Of a DNA stretch of 45,142 nucleotides, positions 6,562 to 15,280 are shown in pieces. Location: positions 1 to 45,142 of the forward strand of contig CAMDQF010000009.1 in NCBI GenBank assembly GCA_945905745.1. Direction: 5' to 3'. The DNA is from Litorilinea aerophila (GTDB taxonomy: Bacteria; Chloroflexota; Anaerolineae; Caldilineales; Caldilineaceae). Each line of letters starts with the position of its first letter. Positions within the stretch are counted from its first letter, which is position 1. A model generated the notes under the pieces. It was not told the DNA's origin. It did not search any database and was given only the letters and a program-made list of their open reading frames with translations. The translations under genes and the position numbers were made by a program.

Positions 6562-9190
6562 GTTTTGTCTCTTGAACGGGCAAGGCGTAGGCGGGCACTG
6601 CGGCGCGGCGGGTGGCAATGCCGTCGTGATAGGTGACGAGCCAGGAGGGCATCCAGCCCACAGCCACAAATTCCACATCCACATCCGTGCGCCGGGGCTT
6701 CACCTCTTCGCTGGTCAGATCGTCCAGGATTTCCGCCCACTTGCGGGTGATCTCGTCTGCGGCGATCTCCATCTCCTTCTCCAACCCCTGAATCTCGCTC
6801 TGCAATTCGGCGATCTCCTCCTGGGTGCGTTCGATCTCGCCTTTGGCTTTGGCTGTCATGCCCCGTTTGCTCACCACGGAACTCAGGGTGCGGCTGCTGC
6901 GTCGGCCCAAAAAGAAGCCCAGGACACTTTCGCCGATGTTCACCATTTCCTGGGTCTTGCGTGTGCTGAGTTCCGCCTGATCTTGCGCCAAGTCCTTTTC
7001 AGTACGGCCTAATTTGTCCTGTAATCGATCCATCTGGGTACGGTATTTGCCTTTCAGCTTATCCACTTCGGCGTCGCGCTGCTGGCGGGCGGCGTCCTGC
7101 AGACGGATGCGAAAGGCCCGATCGCTCTCCCCCGGCTGCTGATGAATGCCGAGAGAGGCGTGGGTGGTGATGGTCAAGCGTTTGTTGGCGTAGAGCCAAT
7201 CGGTGAGATCGCTGGCGATGGCGCGCAATTCGCGTTCGGTGTTGATCTCTTCCGGCACAGGCGCAAAGTAGGGGCCTTCGTCAGCCGCGACACTGGACGG
7301 GCCGCGTTCCAGAGCCGAGAGTTTCAGGGGCAGGGCATCGGCCCTCGCCCAGTCAATATTGACCATCGCTCCGCTGCTGACAGGCGAAAGCAGTATAAAA
7401 TCCTGCTTTTCGTCAACGCGTTTGGCCCGATCCAGAAAACTGACGGTCGCCGCGCCCAGCACAGCCGGTTCGTAGATCATCTGCACGCGTTTCACGTCAA
7501 TGGCCCGCCCGGCGTCGTCCGCCACAACTTTGACCGCACGGGAACGGCTCATATCTACGGGCAAATAGGCCTGGGCCACAGAGGGATCCAGCGCGGCCTG
7601 TATGGACGAAAAACCTTTGGGCGCGTCGGTTTCGGCGGGCTGGGCCGGGAGAGGAGCGGCTGTCATCGCAGCCGCTGATGCTGTGACGGCAGGTGCCGAA
7701 TCCTGAGCGCTTTGGCGTACAGGAGGCGCAGGGGCTGCTTCCACGTGGCTGGCAGCCTGGGCAGCCAGGGCGGCTTTTTTCGGGGCCATCAACTCCTTCA
7801 CTTGGGGACGAGTCAACGGCCCGCGCAGATAGCTCATCGCCCAGCGGGTCTGAAAGACGACCGGCCCGTCCTCGTGGACATTGTGCATCAGAAAAACCCG
7901 GCTGCTGAGGGCGGTGATGAGGGTATCGTAGTCCACCCCATCGCTGGAGCGGCCCGCTTCGGCAATCGCGCCCTTCAACCCCTGCAACACCCGGTCTTTG
8001 TCCCGTTCAGCCTGCAATTTGCCGATAAACCAGGTGCCCGCATTGGTCAAGCCTTTGTAGTCGATGTCCACCGGATTTTGGGTCACCAGAACCGCACCCA
8101 AGCCAAAAGCCCGGGCCTGCTTGAGAAGGGTGAGCAAAGGCTTTTTGGAGGGCGGCTCCTGCACTGGTGGGAAGAAGCCAAAAATCTCGTCGAAGTAGAG
8201 CAGGGCGCGCAGACTGGTTGTGCCTGTCTGCCCCCGCATCCATGTAACCAACGACTCCAACAATAGTGTGACAAAGAACATTCGCTCGCTGTCGCTGAGA
8301 TGGGCGATGTAGAAGATACTGTGGCGGGGCTTGCCCTCGGCGGTGTAGAAGAGGCGGTCAATGTCCAGGGGATCCCCTTCCAGCCAGGACTGAAAGGTGG
8401 GCGCGGCCATCAGATTGTTGAAGGCCATCGCCAGCCCGAAGCGATCCTTCTGGGGAAAGAAAGTGTCCACATCGAAGACGCCCACCTGGCGCACGGGCGG
8501 GGTCTGAATCGCCAGAATCAGTTTGGACAGGTCCAGGTTTTCGCCCTGCCGCCAGTAGAAGTCAAAAATGTTGGAAAGCAGAATCGCTTCCCGGCTGCGC
8601 ACCGGGTCCGCGTCGATGCCCACCAGCCCCAGCAGCGCGGAGGTAGTGCCGGCGATGCGGTCGCGGATGGCCTCGGCGTCGGTTGCGTAGCTTAATTTGG
8701 GCGCGGCCAGACTGCCCAGAATGCTGACAGGCACGCCGGCGTCCGAGCCGGGGGTGTAGACGGTGTAGTCCACTGAATCTTTGAGCATCTGCACCCGCTC
8801 TGGTCCCTGGCCCCAGTCGGCCAGCCCTTTGCGCCACGTCCCCGCGGTGGCTTCGGCGAATTCGTCCACCGTTTGCCCCTTGCGCCGGGCATCGTCCGCG
8901 TTGATCCACGGGCGGAAGTCGCTGGGCAGCAGATCGGGGAATTGGAGGAGCAGATTGGTCAGGTCGCCTTTGGGGTCAATGATCAGCGCGGGCACTTTGT
9001 CGATGGCCGCTTCTTCCAGCAGACCGATACACAGACCCGTCTTGCCGCTGCCCGTCATCCCCACACAGACCGCGTGGGTGGTCAGGTCCCGGGCGTCGTA
9101 GTTGATGGGCGTCTCAGTCTGCTCGCCAGTGGCGGGGTCAATTTCTGCGCCGAGATAGAAAGCGCCGAGGCGTTCGGGTGGGGCTTGCAT
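6548..9190 (-). CDS. HerA/DUF87-type P-loop ATPase with C-terminal coiled coil
   Basis: 880 aa. I chose the ATG at 9188-9190 (MQAPPERLGAFYLG) because GGAG lies six bases upstream; the frame runs 20 codons further only into repeat DNA. Walker A is GMTGSGKT at 44-51, followed by ALIIDPKGDLTNLL. Walker B is LLYFDE with Asp334/Glu335. The fold is that of the HerA/FtsK-like superfamily (DUF87/DUF853). Residues of about 500-640 are low-complexity and linker; about 700-830 are a long coiled coil (KLKGKYRTQMDRLQDKLGR). Proteins of this class act as DNA or protein translocases. The partner nuclease NurA is absent here, and the gene is coupled to a phytase-like lipoprotein, so a DNA-repair role is not supported by context. 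Cytoplasmic. Confidence 0.75.
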   Translation of the reverse strand: MQAPPERLGAFYLGAEIDPATGEQTETPINYDARDLTTHAVCVGMTGSGKTGLCIGLLEEAAIDKVPALIIDPKGDLTNLLLQFPDLLPSDFRPWINADDARRKGQTVDEFAEATAGTWRKGLADWGQGPERVQMLKDSVDYTVYTPGSDAGVPVSILGSLAAPKLSYATDAEAIRDRIAGTTSALLGLVGIDADPVRSREAILLSNIFDFYWRQGENLDLSKLILAIQTPPVRQVGVFDVDTFFPQKDRFGLAMAFNNLMAAPTFQSWLEGDPLDIDRLFYTAEGKPRHSIFYIAHLSDSERMFFVTLLLESLVTWMRGQTGTTSLRALLYFDEIFGFFPPVQEPPSKKPLLTLLKQARAFGLGAVLVTQNPVDIDYKGLTNAGTWFIGKLQAERDKDRVLQGLKGAIAEAGRSSDGVDYDTLITALSSRVFLMHNVHEDGPVVFQTRWAMSYLRGPLTRPQVKELMAPKKAALAAQAASHVEAAPAPPVRQSAQDSAPAVTASAAAMTAAPLPAQPAETDAPKGFSSIQAALDPSVAQAYLPVDMSRSRAVKVVADDAGRAIDVKRVQMIYEPAVLGAATVSFLDRAKRVDEKQDFILLSPVSSGAMVNIDWARADALPLKLSALERGPSSVAADEGPYFAPVPEEINTERELRAIASDLTDWLYANKRLTITTHASLGIHQQPGESDRAFRIRLQDAARQQRDAEVDKLKGKYRTQMDRLQDKLGRTEKDLAQDQAELSTRKTQEMVNIGESVLGFFLGRRSSRTLSSVVSKRGMTAKAKGEIERTQEEIAELQSEIQGLEKEMEIAADEITRKWAEILDDLTSEEVKPRRTDVDVEFVAVGWMPSWLVTYHDGIATRRAAVPAYALPVQETKRDES

Positions 9191-9232
9191 AGGAGACTCC
9201 GGAATGCGGAATGTGGGTTGCGGACACTGTAG

Positions 9233-9371
9233 GTTGGGTTCTCCCGGCAAGAGAGCATTGCCTTCCGGTCAACGAGCGCCGGGAGAACCCAACAGGACTG
9301 GCGTTACCGTTGGGTTGTTTCGGCGCGGCGTTCAGGGAAGTGCCCACGACCTCTTGCCGAAACAACCCAAC
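9233..9371. repeat. Two tandem 16-bp hairpins of the GGTTGGGTT family
   Basis: Hairpin one has arms 9233-9248 and 9278-9293 (GTTGGGTTCTCCCGGC). Hairpin two has arms 9309-9324 and 9356-9371 (GTTGGGTTGTTTCGGC). The outer edges read GTAGGTTGGGTT on each strand. The right edge supplies the TAG stop (9372-9374) of the glycosyltransferase gene. The block fills the space between two minus-strand genes and could act as terminator plus attenuator. Confidence 0.8.
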
Positions 9372-10553
9372 CTACGCGATCAAGCGCTGCTCCAACTCGC
9401 TGTCGCCGATCATCCGTTGACGTTGAATCTGCTGTCGTTTGCGTAGCTGGCTGGGCAGACCGGCCAGACCGGCCAACTGTCCGCGTAGGCGGGCGCGGGC
9501 GGCGGTTCCCCGCCAGTTGCGCAGGGCGTCGATGGCAATGTTCAGTTGCGCCGCCACAATCTCCGGCAAGTGGCGCAGAAGCAGACTGGACGGCATATTC
9601 TTGGCAATCGTCCAGATGGTGTTGCGCCCCACGTAGAAGCTGCTCAGGTCATCGCCACCGCTGCTGCTCAGTTTGTGGTAGACCCGCGCGCCGGGTGCAT
9701 AGACTGCCTTCCAGCCAGCCAGTTGGGCGCGGAAGGCGAAGTCCACATCCTCCAGATACATCCAGAAATCCTCGTCAAAGCCGCCCAACGCCTGCCACAC
9801 ATCCTTGCGGATCGCCATTGCGCCCCCACAGCCGCCGAAGATTTCGGTTTGGCTGTCGAACTGGCCCCGATCCTCTTCCCAGACCCCCCGGTTGCGGGGA
9901 ATGCCGTCCCGCCCCAGCAGATCGCCGGTGGTGTGGAGCCGGTCGCGCTTGTCGTAGAGCAGGAGCTTGCTGGCGACAATCGCCGCCTCTGGGTGCTGGC
10001 AGAGAGTCTTGGCAAGTTCGGCCAGCCAGTCCGGCTCCGGCTCCGTGTCGTTGTTGAGCAGGACGATTGCCCGGCCCAAGGCTGCATCCACCGCGGCGTT
10101 GGCATTGGCCGCAAAGCCCAGATTATGGCGGTTGGCTAACACCCGCACACCCGGATAGGCGTCTTCGGCGTAGGCTACCGAACCGTCGCTGCTGGCATCA
10201 TCGGCCAGAATCACCTCGAAATCAGTGAAAGTCTGCCTCTCCAGGCTGGCAAAGAGTCCGGCCAGATGGCGCTGACCGTTGAAATTAGGAATGATTACCG
10301 AAAAGAAGGGGGGCGTAGCCGGTTGCAGGGCCGGATAGTCTCGCACGGGCCGGGGGTTGAACGCCTCGGATGCGGGGATGAAGGAGTCAATGTTGAGCGC
10401 GATGCTGTGGCGCATCACCACCCGGTTGTCATCGCGCAACGCGCCGTAAGTTTCATCCTGTGTCACCGCGTTAGAACGGCTGGCGTGCAGGGGAATTTCT
10501 ATAGGTTTGCCCGGTTTGCGGGGCGGTTTGCCGTTAGCTCGAATCTCTGTCAT
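9372..10553 (-). CDS. Family 2 glycosyltransferase, rhamnosyltransferase-like
   Basis: 393 aa with ATG at 10551-10553 and GAAAGA upstream. After about 80 N-terminal residues of unknown role comes a GT-A fold: SVIIPNFNG (85-93), ILADDASSDGS, and LLNNDTEPEPDW with the metal-binding DxD-like acidic pair, then FGGCGGAMAIRKDVW and WMYLEDVDFAFR, the acceptor-side ED motif. These features fit GT2 enzymes of the WcaA/RfbF type that add rhamnose or similar sugars to surface polysaccharides. There is no membrane segment; it should act at the cytoplasmic face. The rhamnose pathway enzyme RfbD lies 1 kb upstream on the same strand, which supports a surface-glycan role. The stop codon lies in a repeat. 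Confidence 0.85.
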   Translation of the reverse strand: MTEIRANGKPPRKPGKPIEIPLHASRSNAVTQDETYGALRDDNRVVMRHSIALNIDSFIPASEAFNPRPVRDYPALQPATPPFFSVIIPNFNGQRHLAGLFASLERQTFTDFEVILADDASSDGSVAYAEDAYPGVRVLANRHNLGFAANANAAVDAALGRAIVLLNNDTEPEPDWLAELAKTLCQHPEAAIVASKLLLYDKRDRLHTTGDLLGRDGIPRNRGVWEEDRGQFDSQTEIFGGCGGAMAIRKDVWQALGGFDEDFWMYLEDVDFAFRAQLAGWKAVYAPGARVYHKLSSSGGDDLSSFYVGRNTIWTIAKNMPSSLLLRHLPEIVAAQLNIAIDALRNWRGTAARARLRGQLAGLAGLPSQLRKRQQIQRQRMIGDSELEQRLIA

Positions 10554-10695
10554 ATCAATCTTTCATTTCTTCCATAATTATAGTAGATCGCTATAGTCGT
10601 AAGCGGCAACATAGGCGGCAAAAAACAATGTGGATTTGCGGTGATACTACCGGCTCAACCTATATCGACGGAATTATTCGCGATACTCCAAAAAA

Positions 10696-11538
10696 TCACA
10701 ACCTCTTTATCACACCGAATAACTCTTTTGGCATCCGATGTCGCCTAGAAAACAATGATGGGATTAGAGAAAGGGAGAATAATATAAAACCGATAAATCC
10801 GAAAAACACATATAGAACGAAGAAGGGTATGAACAGTATAGAAAGTAAGGCAATCAAGAGATAGGAGTAGATGAAATTCTGTCGCATCTCCACCTCGTCA
10901 AGTAATCGCCATAGCCATTTGGGAATCAAACGAAATGGCATTTCCATGAAAGAGTCTAGCCTACTAATAAAAAAGTCAACTGCGACGTTTACGGTTTTAT
11001 CCACATCGTGAAGGCTCGTTGCTCCTTTTATGGTACCCAGTAATTGGAGCGCGTCGCTACTCTGTCCTGTGTGGTAAATCGCAATAACGGCTCCGTTCAT
11101 ATGATCGATGAAGTCAAAATCAATCCGGATGGAATTATTATCTGGATGTAGAACAAACTCGAATTTGTTTGCAATTTTGTTCTCTTTTACTAAATTGACA
11201 GATAGGATAGAAGCATTATCGGTCACTATCCTTAAGGGATCAACTTCAGTCATATCGCTACGGGAAATTGTTGCTCGCCCAGCATTCCAAAATGCCACAT
11301 GGGTTAAAGACAAGTTTTCAACAGGTTTGTCGAAAAACGTGATTTTGATTGGATTCTTCTTTGCTAATTCGGGAGTAATTATTGTCTCGCTGTGAATACT
11401 ATAACAAGGCTCCTTTATGTTCATGCTTCGAAGGTAGAAAACTATAGTCAAAACCACACCAAGCACGGTAAGGACAAACGAAACAACATTGACTCTAGGA
11501 TCAGAAATCAAGAATTGTAGAATGTCTGGCATATCCAT
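10696..11538 (-). CDS. AT-rich gene for a hypothetical membrane protein
   Basis: 280 aa, ATG at 11536-11538 (MDMPDILQFL); the longer frame runs into rfbD. One transmembrane helix lies near the N-terminus (VVSFVLTVLGVVLTIVFYL, about 17-35) and one or two near the C-terminus (about 228-262, SYLLIALLSILFIPFFVLYVFF), with a soluble domain of about 190 residues between them. That domain (PVENLSLTHVAFWNAGRATI) resembles a widespread uncharacterised family of small membrane proteins. The gene is clearly AT-rich (near 40% GC by eye against about 60% around it) and uses different codons, so it is probably recently acquired. It separates the glycosyltransferase gene from rfbD. Function unknown. Confidence 0.75.
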   Translation of the reverse strand: MDMPDILQFLISDPRVNVVSFVLTVLGVVLTIVFYLRSMNIKEPCYSIHSETIITPELAKKNPIKITFFDKPVENLSLTHVAFWNAGRATISRSDMTEVDPLRIVTDNASILSVNLVKENKIANKFEFVLHPDNNSIRIDFDFIDHMNGAVIAIYHTGQSSDALQLLGTIKGATSLHDVDKTVNVAVDFFISRLDSFMEMPFRLIPKWLWRLLDEVEMRQNFIYSYLLIALLSILFIPFFVLYVFFGFIGFILFSLSLIPSLFSRRHRMPKELFGVIKRL

Positions 11539-11573
11539 TGAAACCTTATCCCGATGAAATACCCAATATCCCA

Positions 11574-12410
11574 TCACTCCGTATTGCGAATGTACTCTGC
11601 CAGCGCTTCCTGCCAGGGGCGCAGATGGATGCCCAGCGCGGCGGCGGCCTGGTTGACCAGCACGGCGTGGGGCGGTGGCATAGCCGGGCGCGGCCATTCG
11701 TGAGCGGGAATCGGTGTCAAAGGAACGTCACCCCGTCCGCTCAAGCGCAATAGCTCTGCTGCCCACTCGTAGCGGCTGGCCCAGCCTTCGTTGACCAGAT
11801 GATAGATGCCGTAACGTCCGCTGGCGATCAACTGTTCCAGGGCCACGGCTACATCCGGCGTGTAGGTGGGGTTGCCGAATTCATCTGCCACCACCCGCAA
11901 ACTGCCGTGCTTGTCCGCCGCGGCCACAATTTTGGAGGGGAAGTTGTGGCCGCCGGGTCCATAGAGCCAGGCCACCCGCACAATGTAGAGCCTGTCCAAG
12001 AGCTGGCGGGTCGCCCTTTCCCCTGCGGCTTTGCTGCGGGCATAGACTGTGACCGGGCCGGGTTCTTCGTATTCCCGATAAAACCGGCCGGCTTCCCCGG
12101 CAAAGACTTCGTTGGAGCTGATCTGCACCAGCGCCGCGCCACAGCGGGCACAGCCTTCGGCCAGATACTTCGGTCCCAGTGCATTGGCGGCAAAGGCGGC
12201 ATCTGGCGCGCTTTGCGCGCCGTCCACATTCGTCCAGGCTGCGGCGTTGATTACTACATCCGGCGCAAGCGCGGCTACCGCGTCGGCAGTGGCCGGGTCC
12301 GCGATGTCGTGCTGCGGGCGGCTCCACAAAGTGACCTGATGGGCAGGGCTAAAATAGGTGTGCAGCGCCTGGCCCAATTGGCCGCGGCTGCCGGTAATCA
12401 ATAGGTGCAT
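11574..12410 (-). CDS. rfbD: dTDP-4-dehydrorhamnose reductase
   Basis: 278 aa, a usual length for RfbD/RmlD. It reduces dTDP-4-dehydro-L-rhamnose to dTDP-L-rhamnose, the last step of rhamnose donor synthesis. The Rossmann motif TGSRGQLGQAL is at 6-16. The SDR catalytic pair is Tyr123/Lys127 (VYARSK). The substrate region SSNEVFAG sits where the family has STDYVFDG, a mild deviation. FGNPTYTPDVA and YGIYHLVNEG are typical C-terminal blocks. rfbA, rfbB and rfbC are not in the window. The ATG lies at 12408-12410 with no strong Shine-Dalgarno sequence. The nearby GT2 gene would be a natural user of its product. Confidence 0.9.
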   Translation of the reverse strand: MHLLITGSRGQLGQALHTYFSPAHQVTLWSRPQHDIADPATADAVAALAPDVVINAAAWTNVDGAQSAPDAAFAANALGPKYLAEGCARCGAALVQISSNEVFAGEAGRFYREYEEPGPVTVYARSKAAGERATRQLLDRLYIVRVAWLYGPGGHNFPSKIVAAADKHGSLRVVADEFGNPTYTPDVAVALEQLIASGRYGIYHLVNEGWASRYEWAAELLRLSGRGDVPLTPIPAHEWPRPAMPPPHAVLVNQAAAALGIHLRPWQEALAEYIRNTE

Positions 12411-12476
12411 AGGTTTCAGTTTACCATACGGAATCGCAATCGGGTAAACAGCCTGACCAATTGGGGGGCGTGGGTC

Positions 12477-12550
12477 ACGAAACGTGAGGCGTGAGGCGTG
12501 AGGCGTGAGAGTAGGTCATATACATTCACGTTTCACGCTTCACATTTCGC
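12477..12550. repeat. Stutter hairpin, GTGAGGC word
   Basis: The word GTGAGGC recurs three to four times at 12485-12512. Imperfect complements TTCACGTTTCACGCTTCAC follow at about 12526-12544. It occupies the gap between rfbD and the hydrolase gene, which holds no gene. Confidence 0.6.
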
Positions 12551-12570
12551 CCTGCGTAATCAGGATTCTC

Positions 12571-13608
12571 TCACGCCGCCATATTCCCTTTCAATATCTC
12601 CAACGTCATTGGGGCCAACAGATGACGCAAGGGAAACAGGTCTGTGTAGCCCACGTGCCCGCCAGTGGGCAGCAGATTGACCGAAAGAAGCGGATGATTG
12701 GGCAGGTGGTAAAAGTCATCAACGGGGATAATCGGGTCGTCGGCTGCGGTGACGATTGTGACCGGGAGTGTCAACTCATTCAGCCGGGCCGGGGGAACCG
12801 CATAGTCGGCGAAGTAATGCTCTACATCCGTGTAGGAACTGTAGTGTTGCAGCATCCATTCGGTCATGGCACGGATGGATGCGATTTTCTCGACCGGGGC
12901 AAAGTCGTAGCTGCCTGGGAAGAGACGCTGTTTGGCACGCAGAGAGGCCAGCCAGCGGCGGCGAAAATAGAGACGGGTCCAGACGTGGCTGTCCAGCAGA
13001 TCGCTGGAACGGCTGGGATTCAGCACCGGGTTGATGGCGACGACACCTGACAGCCCGGCGATGGGTGTGACGGCATGGGCCAGCGCCATGCGCAGGGCAA
13101 AGTTGCCCCCCAACGACGCGCCAAAGACGTAGAAGGGATCATCCCCGGCCAGGGCGGCCACCTGTCGGGTGGCCGCCAGCACCTCTCCCAGCAAAGTCAC
13201 ATAGAAGATGCCCCGGTTCAGGCTGTGGCTGGGGCCGTGATCCCGCAGGTTGAGCCGCAGCACATCGTAACCAGCGGCCACCAGGCTGCTACCCACCACC
13301 AGATTGTAGCTGGAGTGGCTGCATCCTTCCCAGCCGTGGATCGTCATCACCAGCCCCCGGCGGGGACCGTTGCTTTTGTGGGGGGTGTAATAGCCCAGCA
13401 GACGCACAGACCCGGCTGGGTCCATGCCCGTTTCGTCCGGCCCTGCATCGAAAATCAGTGGCTGCTCGCCCTGGTTGACAAGCCGATCACCGGCGGATGG
13501 GAGCCGGGAAAGCAGGGTTTGGATTGTCCCATTGCGCAAAAAGCGCTTGGGCAGATAGAGGCCGGAAATGGTGGTTAGCGGAGCGATTCTGGTGTCGATA
13601 GTGTTCAT
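12571..13608 (-). CDS. Alpha/beta hydrolase, YheT-like
   Basis: 345 aa, ATG at 13606-13608. The HGWEG oxyanion region is at 91-95 and the nucleophile elbow GASLGG has Ser165. An acid (TAADDPIIP, near 286) and a His (GGHVGY, near 312) complete the triad. The length and the long N-terminal segment before the core (residues 1-85) match the YheT/ABHD1-3 group of carboxylesterase-like hydrolases. Substrate unknown; no signal peptide, so probably cytoplasmic. It diverges from the oxoamine synthase gene across a 263-bp spacer that must contain both promoters. Confidence 0.82.
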   Translation of the reverse strand: MNTIDTRIAPLTTISGLYLPKRFLRNGTIQTLLSRLPSAGDRLVNQGEQPLIFDAGPDETGMDPAGSVRLLGYYTPHKSNGPRRGLVMTIHGWEGCSHSSYNLVVGSSLVAAGYDVLRLNLRDHGPSHSLNRGIFYVTLLGEVLAATRQVAALAGDDPFYVFGASLGGNFALRMALAHAVTPIAGLSGVVAINPVLNPSRSSDLLDSHVWTRLYFRRRWLASLRAKQRLFPGSYDFAPVEKIASIRAMTEWMLQHYSSYTDVEHYFADYAVPPARLNELTLPVTIVTAADDPIIPVDDFYHLPNHPLLSVNLLPTGGHVGYTDLFPLRHLLAPMTLEILKGNMAA

Positions 13609-13802
13609 AGCTTCTCATTATTATCAAAGTTTCTATTTGCGCAACCTTGCAGGGCTTTGCGAACCCTATCGCTTTAGGCTACAATTCGATAAATTTCAAC
13701 AGCGCGGGAACGACTTCCCGTTACTCTATTGGCATTCTTCCTGCCGGATCATAGCAATTTTTCTATTTTCCTTCTCTATGAGACCGGTTGACACCTTTAT
13801 TG

Positions 13803-13858
13803 TTTTGCCGGTGACCTTTTGCCATCCGGCAAAACTCACTGTTCGCAATTATTGCGAA
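13803..13858 (+). promoter_or_regulatory. Two hairpins in the leader of the oxoamine synthase gene
   Basis: TTTTGCCGG (13803-13811) pairs with CCGGCAAAA (13826-13834). TTCGCAAT (13842-13849) pairs with ATTGCGAA (13851-13858) around a single base. The second palindrome touches the Shine-Dalgarno AAAAGGA. It could be an operator or a translational control stem; a TTGACA hexamer occurs just upstream, at about 13787. Confidence 0.45.
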
Positions 13859-13871
13859 AAGGAATCATCTC

Positions 13872-15158
13872 ATGACCAAAAACGTAGCAGGGCTTCACGC
13901 CCAGAACGCGCCAGCGCCCCCGGAAGCGCTGGCTGAACCAGCGCGCAATGGGACCGGTAGCGGTCACGATCCTTTCTCCTGGAAGATCGACGCCATGTGG
14001 GATCGGGTCTCCCAGATTCAGGACGAAGATAAGTACTATTACTTCCAGGCCGTGGAAGAATTAGATGGCCCGTGGGTGATCACCGAAGGCAAACGCAAGC
14101 TGATGTTTGCCACCTATACCTATTTGGGGCTAATCAACCATCCGCGCATTGTGGCCGCAGCCCAGGCCGCCACGGCAAAGTATGGCGCGGGCACCCACGG
14201 CGTGCGCATCCTGGGCGGCACGCTGGACCTGCATGCCAAGATGGAGCGCACGATTGCTGATTTTGTGGGGCGGGATGATGCGATTGTCTACAGTTCCGGC
14301 TATGTGACCAATCTGGCCACCGTCAGCACACTGGTGGGCAAAGGGGATTGGGTACTCTCGGACAAGTGGAACCACGCCAGTATTGTGGACGGCTGTGTGC
14401 TGGCCCGGGGCGAGTTCAAGCGCTATCGACACAACGATATGGACGATCTCGAGAAGCAGCTACGTCGTGCTCCCGAAAGCGCGGGCAAGCTGGTGGTTGC
14501 CGATGCGGTCTTCTCGATGGATGGGGACATCTTCAATCTGCCCGATGCAGTGGACATCTGTCGCCGCCACAATGCCCGGCTGATGGTGGACGAAGCCCAC
14601 AGCCTGGGCGTGCTGGGAGCCAACGGGCGGGGTATCGAAGAACATTTCGATATGGCCGGCTCGATTGATATTAAGATGGGAACGCTGAGCAAGACGATTC
14701 CTGGCATCGGTGGCTACATCGCCGGTGACAAAAAGTTAATCACATTCCTGCGCCACACAGCCCGGGGCTTTGTCTTCAGTGCAGCCCTACCCCCTGCGGT
14801 GGCGGGTGCGATTATTGAAGCTTTCCACGTGCTGGAAGACGAAGGCATCGAACGCAATGAAGTTCTCACCCGCAATGTGCGCCACTTTATCGGCGGTCTG
14901 AAAGCGGCTGGTTTTGACACCGGCGTGACCGTTACCCCGATTGTGCCGATTATGGTGGGCCAAGAGGAGATCGCCATGCAGATGACAAAGTATTGCCAGG
15001 ATCACGGCGTCTTTGTCCTGCCTGTGCTGCCCCCCGCTGTGCAAGAAGGCGCGGCTCGGCTGCGCGCCAACGTGACCGCGGCCCATTCCCCGGAAGACAT
15101 TGACTTTGCCCTGGGCGTTTTCATCGCCGCCGGGCGAGAAGCAGGGGTGATCGAATAG
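13872..15158 (+). CDS. Alpha-oxoamine synthase (KBL/AONS/SPT-like, PLP-dependent)
   Basis: 428 aa, ATG preceded by AAAAGGA. It is a fold-type I PLP enzyme of the family that condenses an amino acid with an acyl-CoA (glycine C-acetyltransferase, 8-amino-7-oxononanoate synthase, serine palmitoyltransferase). Visible motifs are NYLG-like TYTYLGLINHP, GTHGVRILGGTLDLHAKME, DEAHSLGVLG, and the PLP lysine Lys274 in TLSKTIPGIGGY. An N-terminal extension of about 40 residues, Ala/Pro-rich at its start, is unusual. No biotin or threonine-catabolism gene lies nearby, so I cannot choose the substrate; the sphingolipid-type and AONS-type branches are both possible. Cytoplasmic. It heads a plus-strand run of five genes. 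Confidence 0.85.
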   Translation: MTKNVAGLHAQNAPAPPEALAEPARNGTGSGHDPFSWKIDAMWDRVSQIQDEDKYYYFQAVEELDGPWVITEGKRKLMFATYTYLGLINHPRIVAAAQAATAKYGAGTHGVRILGGTLDLHAKMERTIADFVGRDDAIVYSSGYVTNLATVSTLVGKGDWVLSDKWNHASIVDGCVLARGEFKRYRHNDMDDLEKQLRRAPESAGKLVVADAVFSMDGDIFNLPDAVDICRRHNARLMVDEAHSLGVLGANGRGIEEHFDMAGSIDIKMGTLSKTIPGIGGYIAGDKKLITFLRHTARGFVFSAALPPAVAGAIIEAFHVLEDEGIERNEVLTRNVRHFIGGLKAAGFDTGVTVTPIVPIMVGQEEIAMQMTKYCQDHGVFVLPVLPPAVQEGAARLRANVTAAHSPEDIDFALGVFIAAGREAGVIE

Positions 15159-15159
15159 G

Positions 15160-15262
15160 GAGTGGCAGGTGGAAAGTGGCAAGTGGCAGGTAACTCTCGT
15201 CGACTGCTTGTAATCTTCCACCTGCAACTTTCCACCTGCAACTTTCCACTTGCCACTTTCCA
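15160..15262. repeat. Stutter hairpin, AAGTGGCA word
   Basis: The left arm repeats GTGGCAGGTGGAAAGTGGCA-type words (15161-15190). The right arm is their complement (CCACCTGCAACTTTCCAC, repeated, 15217-15262). It fills the space between the oxoamine synthase and the next gene. Confidence 0.65.
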
Positions 15263-15280
15263 CAACCACCGGAGGCTTCC

